A DNA stretch of 64,000 nucleotides, taken from NCBI GenBank assembly GCA_965223215.1, contig CBDCVZ010000010.1, positions 4,526,001-4,590,000 on the forward strand. The letters run 5' to 3'. The notes beneath the pieces are model-generated. The model made no database searches, had not been told where the DNA came from, and saw only the letters and a list, made by a program, of their open reading frames with translations. Shown here piece after piece: positions 54,003 through 63,323 of the stretch (positions are counted from its first letter, which is position 1; every line of letters starts with the position of its first letter). The stretch comes from JABDMH01 sp965223215. Its GTDB lineage: Bacteria; Bacteroidota; Bacteroidia; Chitinophagales; Saprospiraceae. A program made the translations under genes and the position numbers.

Positions 54003-54027
54003 ATTTAGCGATTAAATTTAGCTAAAT
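54003..54027. repeat. Inverted repeat ATTTAGC / GCTAAAT between divergent genes
   Basis: Seven-base arms at 54003-54009 and 54021-54027 are exact reverse complements with an 11-base spacer. It lies between the PP2C gene (minus) and the glycosyltransferase gene (plus), 26 bases before the latter ATG, so an operator role is possible. Confidence 0.4.
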
Positions 54028-54052
54028 CCTCGATTAGCCCAGGATCATTCCA

Positions 54053-55165
54053 ATGAAATTACTCTTAATTGAACCATATGGCTCCACCAGTCATCTTCAG
54101 TGGGCCAATCTTCTCCTCCACAACCTTAAACATGAAGTGGCTTTTTTGCATTTACCTGGCCGTCATTGGAAATGGCGGATGCATCAAGCACCCCTGCATT
54201 TTGCCGCTGAATTTAAACAGCTAGACTTTCTACCAGACCTGATCATCACCTCAGAAATGATGGATCTGGCGCTTTTCAAATCCTTGATCAAAGTCGATGT
54301 TCCAGTCGTGCTATACTTTCACGAGAACCAATTGACCTATCCGATCTCAGCTGCCGATACTGATCTGACCGAGGGTCGGGACAATCACTATGGATTTCTG
54401 AACTTGACCAGCGCATTGGTCGCCGATGCAGTGCTGTTCAATTCGCATTTTCACCATCGATCCTTTCTCGAAAGCCTGCCTGACTTTCTTGCCCAATTCC
54501 CTGATAAGATCGATCCACGTTTCATCGAAGACTTGTCCGCCAAATGTGCGGTCATGGTTCCCGGGATTGACGCCGCAGAGTTGGACCGGTCCGAAAAAGA
54601 TCATGACCATGAGTTTCCGCTCATCCTTTGGAACCACCGCTGGGAATACGACAAAAATCCGGATCTCTTCTTCGATGTCCTTTTTGAGCTGGCTGATCAA
54701 TGCCCTTTTCAATTGGTGCTGATCGGTGGTGACCAGCGCAAGGCACCGAGCATTTTCGAAGAGGCGAAAAAGCGGATGGGTCGGAGGATTGTCCAGTACG
54801 GATATGTAAAGGATCGGGCCAATTATCTAGCATGGCTGTGGAAGTGTGATCTGATCGTTTCGACCAGTAACCAAGACTTTTTTGGGATTAGTGTCGTAGA
54901 AGCCATCTACTGCAAATGCCTTCCTCTATTACCCAATCGATTGGCCTTTCCGGAGCACATCCCTCAAGACCTGCAAACGCACTTCCTTTATGACTCAGAA
55001 ACTGACCTGAGGGAAAAACTTCGATATTGGTTGTCACACTGGCGTGAAAAGAATCGCTTTACGAAAGCCTTGCGCACCCATTTACAGTCGTATGAAATTC
55101 GCCATCTCGCCAAACAATACGATGATTTATTTGACCAAATCCTTGCACAAACCGAGTCAGGCTAA
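54053..55165 (+). CDS. DUF3524/GTDC1-like glycosyltransferase (possible queuosine mannosyltransferase)
   Basis: 370 residues, soluble. The N-terminus (MKLLLIEPYGSTSHLQWANLL and LPGRHWKWRMHQAPLHFA) matches the DUF3524 type found in GTDC1. A GT-B donor domain follows: WNHRWEYDKNPDLFFDVLF, LIGGD, VQYGYVKDRANYLAWLWKCDLIVSTSNQDFFGISVVEAIYC. Human GTDC1 (QTMAN) adds mannose to queuosine in tRNA-Asp. That this bacterial copy modifies queuosine is inference, helped only by the presence of tgt elsewhere in the window. The start is the ATG directly after a short AT-rich gap. Alternative substrates are possible. Confidence 0.8.
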   Translation: MKLLLIEPYGSTSHLQWANLLLHNLKHEVAFLHLPGRHWKWRMHQAPLHFAAEFKQLDFLPDLIITSEMMDLALFKSLIKVDVPVVLYFHENQLTYPISAADTDLTEGRDNHYGFLNLTSALVADAVLFNSHFHHRSFLESLPDFLAQFPDKIDPRFIEDLSAKCAVMVPGIDAAELDRSEKDHDHEFPLILWNHRWEYDKNPDLFFDVLFELADQCPFQLVLIGGDQRKAPSIFEEAKKRMGRRIVQYGYVKDRANYLAWLWKCDLIVSTSNQDFFGISVVEAIYCKCLPLLPNRLAFPEHIPQDLQTHFLYDSETDLREKLRYWLSHWREKNRFTKALRTHLQSYEIRHLAKQYDDLFDQILAQTESG

Positions 55166-56584
55166 AATGTCATGCACGATGTGGCCGTGTACATCTGTAA
55201 GCCTAAATCTGCGGCCTTGATATCGGAAGGTAAAACGCTCGTGGTCAATGCCCATCAAGTGTAAGACCGTAGCCTGGAAGTCATGCACATGCACTGGATC
55301 CTTGACAATGTTGTAGCCGAAATCATCTGTTTCTCCGAAAGTGATACCCGGCTTGACACCTGCACCAGCCATCCATAGGGTAAAACACCGCGGATGGTGG
55401 TCACGACCATAGTTGTCGGTGGTTAATTTTCCTTGCGAATAGCATCCCCTCCCAAATTCTCCTCCCCAGATTACCAGGGTATCATCCAAAAGTCCGCGTT
55501 GATCTAAGTCGGTGATAAGACCCGATGATGGCTGATCTGTGTCTTTTGCCAGCATGGGAATCAATCTTGGCAACCCACCGTGCATATCCCATCCCTGATG
55601 ATACAGTTGGACAAAGCGCACACCGCTCTCGAGAAGTTTACGGGCCAACAGACAATTGTGTGCATACGTACCAGGAATTCTAGCCTTTTCACCATAGAGC
55701 TTGTAAGTTGACTCGGGTTCTTTACTCGTGTCGAGCGTCTCGGGCACAGACATCTGCATGCGATAGGCCATTTCATATTGGGCGATGCGAGACAGTATTT
55801 CGGGATCCTGAGTGTGATCATATTGTGATTGATGCAGGGCATTAAGGTGGTCAAGCATCTCCCGGCGATGTGCCCGGCTCATTCCCTGCGGGTCATTCAA
55901 ATAAAGCACCGGATCGTGGCCTGCTCTAAACATAACACCCTGATGTTGGCTGGGCAAAAAGCCACTCCCCCATAGTTTTGCATAAAGGGGTTGACCACCG
56001 TTCCACTCGGCTCGGGATAGCAACACCGAAAAGGTAGGGAGGTTTTCATTTTCACTTCCCAACCCATAGCTTACCCATGCTCCCATACTCGGCCTACCCG
56101 CTTGCTGCGAACCAGTTTGAACGAAGGTGACCGCAGGGTCATGATTAATCGCCTCGGTATGAAGCGTTTTAATGAAACAGAGCTTATCAACAATTTTTCG
56201 ATGGTGAGGTAATAGGTTGCTAAGCCAGGCTCCGCTTTCACCGTACTGATCAAACGTGTAGTCGCCCATGGCTAAAGGAAATGACCGTTGGTTGGCCGTC
56301 ATGCCGGTCACTCTTTGGTCTCCTCTGACACTATCGGGAAGTTCCTCTCCAAACCGTTCCTTCAAAAGCGGTTTGTTTTCGAAGAGCTCAAATTGGGATG
56401 GAGCGCCACTTTGAAAAAGATAAATGATTCTTTTTGCCTTAGCCGCATAGTGTGGTAGTGTCTCCTTGAGCAAACCACTCTTCGATCCCATCATCGCATT
56501 GAGTGCAACACCTCCCAATCCCAGCAAACTATTGTTGAGGAACGTACGTCGATTGAGTCGGTCAGCCCATTTTTGCGGTGCCAT
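55157..56584 (-). CDS. Exported DUF1501 protein, Tat signal
   Basis: 475 residues. The N-terminus has a Tat motif (NRRTFLNNSLLGLGG). The body is the DUF1501 sulfatase-like fold: IIYLFQSGAPSQFELFENKP, SQQAGRPSMGAWVSYGLGSEN and VIWGGEFGRGCYSQG then GRDHHPRCFTLWMAGAGVKPG. DUF1501 genes almost always follow a DUF1549/DUF1553 gene, as here, 3 bases apart. The role is unknown; extracellular degradation of polymers is suspected. The 3' end overlaps the convergent glycosyltransferase by 9 bases. Confidence 0.92.
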   Translation of the reverse strand: MAPQKWADRLNRRTFLNNSLLGLGGVALNAMMGSKSGLLKETLPHYAAKAKRIIYLFQSGAPSQFELFENKPLLKERFGEELPDSVRGDQRVTGMTANQRSFPLAMGDYTFDQYGESGAWLSNLLPHHRKIVDKLCFIKTLHTEAINHDPAVTFVQTGSQQAGRPSMGAWVSYGLGSENENLPTFSVLLSRAEWNGGQPLYAKLWGSGFLPSQHQGVMFRAGHDPVLYLNDPQGMSRAHRREMLDHLNALHQSQYDHTQDPEILSRIAQYEMAYRMQMSVPETLDTSKEPESTYKLYGEKARIPGTYAHNCLLARKLLESGVRFVQLYHQGWDMHGGLPRLIPMLAKDTDQPSSGLITDLDQRGLLDDTLVIWGGEFGRGCYSQGKLTTDNYGRDHHPRCFTLWMAGAGVKPGITFGETDDFGYNIVKDPVHVHDFQATVLHLMGIDHERFTFRYQGRRFRLTDVHGHIVHDILA

Positions 56585-56587
56585 AAT

Positions 56588-59500
56588 TTATCTCTTTGTT
56601 ACAAATTCATCATGATTCATCAGGGTTGAAATCAACACACTTGTTGCTGCCAATTTTGTCTGGTCTAACTCCTTGTCTAAAGGATACTCGCCAATCTCGG
56701 TTACTGCTTTGGCATTTTGAGTGCTTTCGGCAAAACGATGCAACGATTGCTGGTACAACTCGGTCAAGGTAGTGATCTCCTCCTGGCGTGGTGTACGGCC
56801 AAATAATCGCAAGACCATCTCCTTTATTTGTTCATTAAGCGGCCCATCCTTCTTTAGGATTTCTTGTGCCAAGACCCTGGCGGCCTCGACAAATTGTGGG
56901 TCGTTCATGAGCACGAATGACTGAAGCGGGGTGGAAGTCTGCTGCCGCCTAACCACACAATAGTATCGATCGGGTGCATCAAAATTCAACATTGCTGGAG
57001 GAGGTGAGCTGCGCTTCCAAACCGTGTACATACTTCGGCGATACAAGTTTTCTCCATGTTGTTGAACATACTCAGTTGCGTTTCGAGTGGCCAAGGCCTT
57101 CCAGATCCCTTCAGGCTGATATGGATACACGCTGGGGCCACCAATTTCTCGGACCAACAGATTGCTACTCGCGAGGGCTTGATCTCGAATGATTTCTGCA
57201 TTGAGTCGATGTGGTGAATAATAGGAATAGTACATGTTTTGAGGATCTTTCTCCTTGGCCAATCCATTCACCTTAGAACTCTGACGATAGGTGGCAGAAG
57301 TGACGATCAATCTCAATAGCTTCTTGGTGCTCCAGCCCTGTTGGATAAAATTGATCGCCAACCAATCTAGTAATTCAGGGTGCGATGGTAGGTTTCCTTG
57401 GTTTCCGAAGTCCTCTTGGGTTGCAACCAGACCACGCCCGAAGCACATCTGCCAAATTCGATTTACGGCAACGCGGGCAGTAAGTGGGTTGCTAGGATGA
57501 ATGATCCACCTCGCCAAATCCAGTCTCTCGGATCCTATCTCGGTGCCAGCTACCCGCAGCAGTCTCGGGATGGCTGGCTCAACCTTTTCAGTTGGTGCAT
57601 CATACATGCCGCGGTCAAGTATGTAGGTGGGTCGTCGATACTGTCTTTCTTGCATGATCATAACCTCCGGCTGATCTGTCAACAACAAGTTGTGTTCTTG
57701 CCGAAGTTGGGTTAACTCACGAAACGTGTCGTTGTATTTGTTGTTCTTACCCGAAATCAAGTAGTAGGTCAACTGATCGGATGCTGATAATTCGTGGAAG
57801 TTGATGGAGGGTTTTCCGCGATAAATGGCCATCACTTCAGCAGAAGTCAACTGTCGATCATATACTTTGAGTTCGTCCATGGCCATGTGATCCACAGACT
57901 TTCGGAGTTCCATCCCGATTAGGAAAGGCTGATCAGACCAATTCGTTCCTTCCACTCCGTGCAACAGGCTTTTGTGCAAATTGTCGGTCCACAGTGTAGC
58001 CTCCGGTATCTCACCATTGATATAAAAATCCACCCCATCGGCACTGCTACTTCCATCGTAGGTGAGGGCGATGTGAAACCACTCGTGGGTTGGAACGACA
58101 TCTTTAGTCTGGTAGTCAATGCTGTTGTCTGGCCAAACATGATTTAGCTGAAAGGAAAGGGTCCCATCTGGATTGAGCTTACAAAGCCAACCGCGATATC
58201 CTTCAAAATCTCCATTGGTATTGCCAAAAATGGGGCCCTCCAACCCCTCTTTAGTGATCTTAACCCAAATCGCCACAGAGAACGGCTGATGCCGATCAAA
58301 ATCGAGGTCACGGTTGAAACGGATCCCTGCGTCTCCTTGAAAAATAAGCCCTTTCCCATTCTTCCCCTCATCAATAATGGGTCGATCATCGCGATGTCCC
58401 CACACCATGGCATCCAGTTTGTTTTTCGCTCGGTTGAAGTAGGCAAAAGTTGGTTTGGGTTTCTGATCTTGTTTTGGACGAGGTGGCTTGTCGAGATATA
58501 AGGCATCGGAAGAAATGCTAACTTCTCTTTCGAACTCGAAATCTGCTAGTAACCCATGATCGATAAACCGCTCTGCATGGCTTGCTGGCAGTTTGGCCAC
58601 CCAGGTTTTGAAATCGTCCTTAAAGTGTTGTGGTAAAATCTGCTCTTCCTTTTCGCGAATGGATTTTTCTATCTCGATTATCTTCTCCTTTACGTCCTCA
58701 TCGGGAAGGATTAGGGTTGGGGCTGCCTCCCCATTGTACGGCACAATCCCCGCATCATTGTTGTTATTGAAATAGGCGTAGAGGGAATAGTAATCTTCTT
58801 GACTTAGGGGGTCGTATTTATGATCATGACATCGAGCACATTCAAGGGTTAGTCCCAGGATGGCCTTGCCCAACGTATTGGTACGGTCCGCTACGTATTC
58901 TACTCGATATTCCTCATCTACAACACCACCTTCTTGCGTTTGTGGGTGGTTTCGATTAAAGCAGGTGGCCAGCAATTGCTCATCGGTTGGATTTGGCAGC
59001 ATATCACCGGCCAGCTGCCAAAGCAAAAAGGTATCAAAAGGTAGATCACGATTGTAAGCACCAATAACCCAGTCGCGCCAAGGCCAGGTATTGCGCATGC
59101 CATCGTCTTGATAGCCGTGGGAATCTGCATAGCGGGCCAGGTCAAGCCATTCAAGTGCCAAGCGTTCACCATAGTGTGGTGACGCCAAGTATCGGTCCAC
59201 TGCTTTTTCGTAGGATGTTTCAGAATCATCCTGCAGAAAGGTTTCAATTTCTTCAATGCTTGGTGGCAGCCCCGTCAGATCCAATGCCAATCTACGCAGC
59301 AGTGTTTCGCGAGGGGCTTCTGGCGAAGGCTCGTACCCAGCCTTTTCCATCTTGTGCAGGATAAACTGATCAATTGGATTTTGAATCCAATCAGACTCCA
59401 CCGTAGGTGGTTCAGTAGCCTCGGGTGCGATAAAGGACCAATGTGGCTTGTAAATTGCTCCTTGTTCAATCCACTTAATCAGAATCGCTTTTTCCTTGGT

Positions 59501-59875
59501 ATCAAGTGCCAGATGTGATTCCGGTGGAGGCATCACATAGTCTTCCTCCTCAGAAAAGAGTCGGTTGACCAATTCGCTTTTAGCAGGTTTGCCAGGATGT
59601 ATGACTCTTTTGGCGATGCTAGATTCGTTACTGGTTGCCGCGAAAGCGTCTTCTGCGTTGTCTAAACGTAGATCACCCTTGCGTTGATTGGCATCTGGAC
59701 CATGACATTTGAAACATCGATCTGCTAAAATGGGTTTGACATGAAAGTTAAAGTCAATCTCTGCAGGAATCTGATCAGCAACCAATTTCACCTCGTCATC
59801 ATATCTTCCTTGGCACGCTCCCAAAAGGAGCAGGACCAAAGAGGAAAATATGGCGGATCGAAAGCTTCGTATCAT
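56588..59875 (-). CDS. Cytochrome-type PSCyt1/DUF1549/LamG/DUF1553 lipoprotein
   Basis: 1095 residues from ATG 59875, giving a lipoprotein signal (FSSLVLLLLGACQG). In order: a c-type heme motif in a planctomycete-cytochrome domain (ADRCFKCHGPDANQRKGDLRL, near residue 55), DUF1549 (PIDQFILHKMEKAGY and LTGLPPSIEEIETFL), a LamG/concanavalin-like domain (about 490-690) and DUF1553 (LARWIIHPSNPLTARVAVNRIW). This layout is typical of planctomycete surface proteins and is also found in Bacteroidota. It is the partner of the DUF1501 gene downstream. Substrate is unknown. Confidence 0.92.
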   Translation of the reverse strand: MIRSFRSAIFSSLVLLLLGACQGRYDDEVKLVADQIPAEIDFNFHVKPILADRCFKCHGPDANQRKGDLRLDNAEDAFAATSNESSIAKRVIHPGKPAKSELVNRLFSEEEDYVMPPPESHLALDTKEKAILIKWIEQGAIYKPHWSFIAPEATEPPTVESDWIQNPIDQFILHKMEKAGYEPSPEAPRETLLRRLALDLTGLPPSIEEIETFLQDDSETSYEKAVDRYLASPHYGERLALEWLDLARYADSHGYQDDGMRNTWPWRDWVIGAYNRDLPFDTFLLWQLAGDMLPNPTDEQLLATCFNRNHPQTQEGGVVDEEYRVEYVADRTNTLGKAILGLTLECARCHDHKYDPLSQEDYYSLYAYFNNNNDAGIVPYNGEAAPTLILPDEDVKEKIIEIEKSIREKEEQILPQHFKDDFKTWVAKLPASHAERFIDHGLLADFEFEREVSISSDALYLDKPPRPKQDQKPKPTFAYFNRAKNKLDAMVWGHRDDRPIIDEGKNGKGLIFQGDAGIRFNRDLDFDRHQPFSVAIWVKITKEGLEGPIFGNTNGDFEGYRGWLCKLNPDGTLSFQLNHVWPDNSIDYQTKDVVPTHEWFHIALTYDGSSSADGVDFYINGEIPEATLWTDNLHKSLLHGVEGTNWSDQPFLIGMELRKSVDHMAMDELKVYDRQLTSAEVMAIYRGKPSINFHELSASDQLTYYLISGKNNKYNDTFRELTQLRQEHNLLLTDQPEVMIMQERQYRRPTYILDRGMYDAPTEKVEPAIPRLLRVAGTEIGSERLDLARWIIHPSNPLTARVAVNRIWQMCFGRGLVATQEDFGNQGNLPSHPELLDWLAINFIQQGWSTKKLLRLIVTSATYRQSSKVNGLAKEKDPQNMYYSYYSPHRLNAEIIRDQALASSNLLVREIGGPSVYPYQPEGIWKALATRNATEYVQQHGENLYRRSMYTVWKRSSPPPAMLNFDAPDRYYCVVRRQQTSTPLQSFVLMNDPQFVEAARVLAQEILKKDGPLNEQIKEMVLRLFGRTPRQEEITTLTELYQQSLHRFAESTQNAKAVTEIGEYPLDKELDQTKLAATSVLISTLMNHDEFVTKR

Positions 59876-59981
59876 ATCATTGAGAATCAACGCAAAATAC
59901 GTAGGTGAGGCCGTAAAATCAAGACCAGGATGATTGAGGTGACATACCAGATTAGATTCTAAAATTGATATTGGTGCTGTT

Positions 59982-61691
59982 TTAATGAGAGTCGCGCGTT
60001 ACAACGTTTCCAGATTTCCCGCGAAGGAAGGTGAGATCGACCCCTAAATCAGCTTGCTGAACGTGTTGGATGTATTGATTGACATATCCACGATGATAGC
60101 CCAGATCTGGAGCAGACCATCGCGCTCGCCGTTGTGCTAACTCTTCCTCATTAACTTCCAGGTGCAGTTTTCTGTTTTCCACATCAAGCACGATCGTATC
60201 ACCATTTTCAACCAAGGCTAAAATTCCTCCATCCGCTGATTCCGGAGCAACGTGTAAGACTACCGTTCCAAATGCAGTACCACTCATTCGTCCGTCCGAA
60301 ATCCGGACCATATCAGTCACACCTTTCTCCAAGATTTTCCGGGGTAGCGCCATGTTACCTACTTCGGGCATACCTGGATATCCCTTTGGTCCTACATTCT
60401 TTAAAACAAGTACACAAGATTCATCTACATCGAGGTCCTCGTCATGAACTCTGGCATGATAGTCTTCAATGTCTTCAAACACAACCGCCCTACCTCGATG
60501 ATTCATCAGTGATTTGGTAGCCGCTGATGGTTTGATGATGGCACCAGAACGGGCCAAGTTACCGCGTACCACCACGATACCAGATTCGGTTTGAAAAGGG
60601 GCATCAATGTCAGCAATGACTTCCTTGCTGTAATTCTTCGCACCTGCACAATTCTCCCCGATCGACTTGCCATTTACCGTAATAGATTCTGCATGAATTT
60701 GATCTTTCATTTGATTGATTACAGCTGGTAATCCTCCAGCGTAATAGAAATCTTCCATGAAGTACTCTCCTGAGGGCTGCAAATTGACGAGCAGAGGCAC
60801 CTTACTACCCAGGCGATCGAAATCATCTAGACTGAGATCAACTTCGATCCTTCCCGCGATGGCTAGCAGGTGCAAAACAAAATTGGTGGATCCGCCGATG
60901 GCCGCATTGATTTTAATGGCATTTTCAAATGCCTCACGAGTCAAGACTTTGCCCAATGTCAATTGTTCCCTGACCATCTCTACAATTCGGCGGCCAGACA
61001 ACTGAGCCAGGACTTTCCGCCTCGAGTCAGCTGCCGGTATGGCGGCATTACCCGGCAAGGTGATTCCCAGTGATTCTACCATGCAGGCCATCGTTGAGGC
61101 GGTTCCCATCACTGCGCAGTGACCCCGGCTGCGACACATGCAAGCCTCAATCGCTCGATAGTCTTCTTCGCTGAGGGTTCCCTTAGTGACCTCGTCGTTA
61201 AAACGCCAGGTATCTGAGGTTGCAATGCTTTTGCCTTCGAATTTGCCAGTCAACATCGCACCCCCTGAAACCACAATAGTAGGGATATCGACACTGCAAG
61301 CACCCATCACCGAAGCAGGCGTAGTTTTATCACAACCACATAGTAGCACAACCCCGTCGATGGGATTGGCGCGAATGGATTCCTCAACATCCATGCTCAT
61401 CAGATTACGGAACAACATGGCGGTAGGTTTGACGATGGTTTCTCCCAGTGACATCACTGGAAACTCTAACGGAAAACCACCTGCTTCTAAAACACCCTTT
61501 TTCACAGACTCTGCCAGCTCTCTAAAATGTGCATTGCAGGGGGTGAGTTCTGACCAGGTATTGCATATACCGATGACGGGCTTGTCCCTAAATTCGTCAT
61601 CAGGAATGCCCTGATTTTTCAACCAGGCACGATAGATGAATCCGTCCTTACCTGTTTTGCCAAACCATCCTTGGCTTCTAAGTTTTGCCAT
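59982..61691 (-). CDS. IlvD/Edd-family dehydratase, L-arabinonate dehydratase type
   Basis: 569 residues. It resembles L-arabinonate and related sugar-acid dehydratases more than biosynthetic IlvD: the start SQGWFGKTGKDGFIYRAWL with GICNTWSELTPCNAHF is of that type. Iron-sulfur cysteines lie in GICNTW, LLCGCDKTTPASVMGACS and MCRSRGHCAVMGTAS. It removes water from an aldonate to a 2-keto-3-deoxy product. No transporter or aldolase gene is beside it, so the sugar cannot be fixed. A role in branched-chain amino-acid synthesis is less likely. Confidence 0.9.
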   Translation of the reverse strand: MAKLRSQGWFGKTGKDGFIYRAWLKNQGIPDDEFRDKPVIGICNTWSELTPCNAHFRELAESVKKGVLEAGGFPLEFPVMSLGETIVKPTAMLFRNLMSMDVEESIRANPIDGVVLLCGCDKTTPASVMGACSVDIPTIVVSGGAMLTGKFEGKSIATSDTWRFNDEVTKGTLSEEDYRAIEACMCRSRGHCAVMGTASTMACMVESLGITLPGNAAIPAADSRRKVLAQLSGRRIVEMVREQLTLGKVLTREAFENAIKINAAIGGSTNFVLHLLAIAGRIEVDLSLDDFDRLGSKVPLLVNLQPSGEYFMEDFYYAGGLPAVINQMKDQIHAESITVNGKSIGENCAGAKNYSKEVIADIDAPFQTESGIVVVRGNLARSGAIIKPSAATKSLMNHRGRAVVFEDIEDYHARVHDEDLDVDESCVLVLKNVGPKGYPGMPEVGNMALPRKILEKGVTDMVRISDGRMSGTAFGTVVLHVAPESADGGILALVENGDTIVLDVENRKLHLEVNEEELAQRRARWSAPDLGYHRGYVNQYIQHVQQADLGVDLTFLRGKSGNVVTRDSH

Positions 61692-61927
61692 ACCTGCCCT
61701 AGATTTATTGCTGTTGCATGTTTAAAGGAGGTCGAAATATACCTTTCTATACCCAGCTGGGGTCGAAACATGTCTGCAAATTTGTGCTCCTGCCATGCCA
61801 TTATAGTGGTCAAATCTCATCGACTCACGACAAACGACTTATTTGCAAGGTGATACAATTGAAAAAAAAATTTGATTCGAAGGCTGGAAATGTGGCTTTT
61901 GGCTCGATTTCTGTTACTGCTTCATAT
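61692..61927. other. Gap upstream of the small protein
   Basis: Between divergent genes. The plus-strand frame of the small protein stays open here, and GTG (61850) or TTG (61859) could extend it. No clear promoter, terminator or other gene was seen. Confidence 0.45.
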
Positions 61928-62182
61928 ATGAAATTTTTTGAATTCATGGAGCTTGACAACCGCGGAAAGGCATTTGCAGTTTGGCATTATGGTACCTTTT
62001 TGGTTGAACGCCAGGACCAATCGCACAAAATCAAACTCTATGCGCTAGATAATTTCTATGTGGAGGTTCTATATCCGTTACACAGCAACCTGATTACGGA
62101 GATGCGAAGCTTTGATCAGTTCACTTTTTTGGAACCCTATTTAGAATTAATTGAAATTGATGAGCTGATAGCTGCCGATTGA
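61928..62182 (+). CDS. Small conserved-looking protein, unknown function
   Basis: 84 residues from ATG 61928 (MKFFEFMELDNRGKAFAVWHY). The later part, KLYALDNFYVEVLYPLHSN and FEPYLELIEI-type FLEPYLELIEIDEL, has the look of a short family of Bacteroidota proteins, which I recall only weakly. The frame is open further upstream; GTG 61850 or TTG 61859 would add 23-26 residues (QLKKKFDSKAGNVAFGS), so the start is open. Confidence 0.55.
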   Translation: MKFFEFMELDNRGKAFAVWHYGTFLVERQDQSHKIKLYALDNFYVEVLYPLHSNLITEMRSFDQFTFLEPYLELIEIDELIAAD

Positions 62183-62341
62183 AAAAGCCCTACCTCAACT
62201 TTTTATGCAACTTGATTTTATTTGATCATGGGCTGATGGTCCAAACCCTTTTTAACATCAAACATTGATATGACCACTATTTTATATGATTGGGATTCAG
62301 GAGCAATGCAATATTAAAACTGGGGTAACTGATCATGAATC

Positions 62342-62374
62342 TTGAGCACGATATAATGAATTAGCTTATATTTG
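62342..62374 (+). promoter_or_regulatory. Promoter of tRNA-Cys, TTG-N22-TATATTTG
   Basis: TTG at 62342-62344 and TATATTTG at 62367-62374 are 22 bases apart. Transcription would begin about 6 bases before the tRNA. Confidence 0.75.
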
Positions 62375-62386
62375 CAGGCGCAAAAA

Positions 62387-62457
62387 GGTCGGGTGGCCGA
62401 GTGGTTAGGCAGAGGTCTGCAAAACCTTGTACGGCGGTTCGAATCCGTTCCCGACCT
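62387..62457 (+). tRNA. tRNA-Cys (GCA)
   Basis: Cloverleaf: acceptor GGTCGGG/CCCGACC with discriminator T (the U73 that marks Cys), D-arm GGCCGAGTGGTTAGGC, anticodon loop CTGCAAA (anticodon GCA) and T-arm CGGTTCGAATCCG. CCA is not encoded. The gene has its own promoter and terminator. Confidence 0.97.
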
Positions 62458-62468
62458 CAAGCAAATAG

Positions 62469-62501
62469 ATCCCCTTGATTATACTCAAGGGGATTTTTTT
62501 T
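62469..62501 (+). terminator. Intrinsic terminator of tRNA-Cys
   Basis: Perfect stem ATCCCCTTGA (62469-62478) with TCAAGGGGAT (62485-62494), then eight T residues in all. Confidence 0.95.
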
Positions 62502-62847
62502 AGGATCCTCTTTCAAGATCTATCTATTTTCAATTCGTGGTTTTGTCGATCCGACATGCCAGGACGCACGGTAGTCAACCTTGACCTGAAATACTGATAA
62601 GGGCAAAAGAATTTGATTCCTCGCCACAGATATTTGGGATTGCAATTTCAAAAAATTGGCCAGTGCGGAGATCAATATTGTTCGCAAAGGATGAAAAATT
62701 TCGGTTCTAGCTAAAATCGGCACAAAACATGTATGCAAATGACTGTTAAAACCTCTCTTTATTCAGAGTGTCGGTCACTTAACACTTTATTTCTGATATG
62801 AATAAAAATCAATATCTTTAGATCTGTAAAACCTTAAATCATACCTC
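62502..62847. other. Intergenic region with no supported gene
   Basis: 346 bases between the tRNA-Cys terminator and the small membrane protein gene. A TATCTTTA element near 62813-62820 resembles a -7 box and could drive the next gene. A minus-strand frame of 72 codons has no features of a real gene. Nothing else was seen. Confidence 0.5.
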
Positions 62848-63321
62848 ATGAAGTATACACTTTTAGTTTCACTACTGGTATCCCTTTTCATCACTTCTGT
62901 TCAGGCGAATGATCATGAAGTCTTTAAGCCCGATGTAGATGCCATTTCTCAGCAATTAGAATCTGATCAATTGCTAATACAAAGTGAATTCAAGAGTCTT
63001 GACGATTTAGAGCAAAAAGTGAAGCGTGAAAATCTATCTTTTGAACAGCTGGATCCTACCACTGTTGAAGAGTTATCACTGAAGGAAGATGTGAAAGGTT
63101 CGTTGGTTGCCGTGGCCGGCGCTGATGACTTACCCTTGGGAATACCTGGTTTTTGGTGGGGCTTCTGCCTGGGAATCATTGGAATCCTATTGGTTTATAT
63201 ACTGATGGAAGATTCACCTGATCGGAAAGAACAAACAAAAAAGGCTGTGATTGGAACCTTAATATGGGTGGGTATTTGGCTCATCCTTTGGTTGGTTGTA
63301 TTTAGTGCTGCGGTCATCTAA
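62848..63321 (+). CDS. Small exported or membrane protein, unknown
   Basis: 157 residues. A signal peptide (MKYTLLVSLLVSLFITSVQA) precedes an acidic region of helical type and then two membrane helices near residues 104-122 (WWGFCLGIIGILLVYILM) and 133-156 (VIGTLIWVGIWLILWLVVFSA). It resembles small Bacteroidota proteins of unknown role. The next gene starts 2 bases on, so they may be co-transcribed. Confidence 0.7.
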   Translation: MKYTLLVSLLVSLFITSVQANDHEVFKPDVDAISQQLESDQLLIQSEFKSLDDLEQKVKRENLSFEQLDPTTVEELSLKEDVKGSLVAVAGADDLPLGIPGFWWGFCLGIIGILLVYILMEDSPDRKEQTKKAVIGTLIWVGIWLILWLVVFSAAVI

Positions 63322-63323
63322 CT

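Noticed and set aside
62520..62738. 72-codon minus-strand frame after tRNA-Cys
   Set aside because: No signal peptide, family resemblance, promoter or neighbour supports it.
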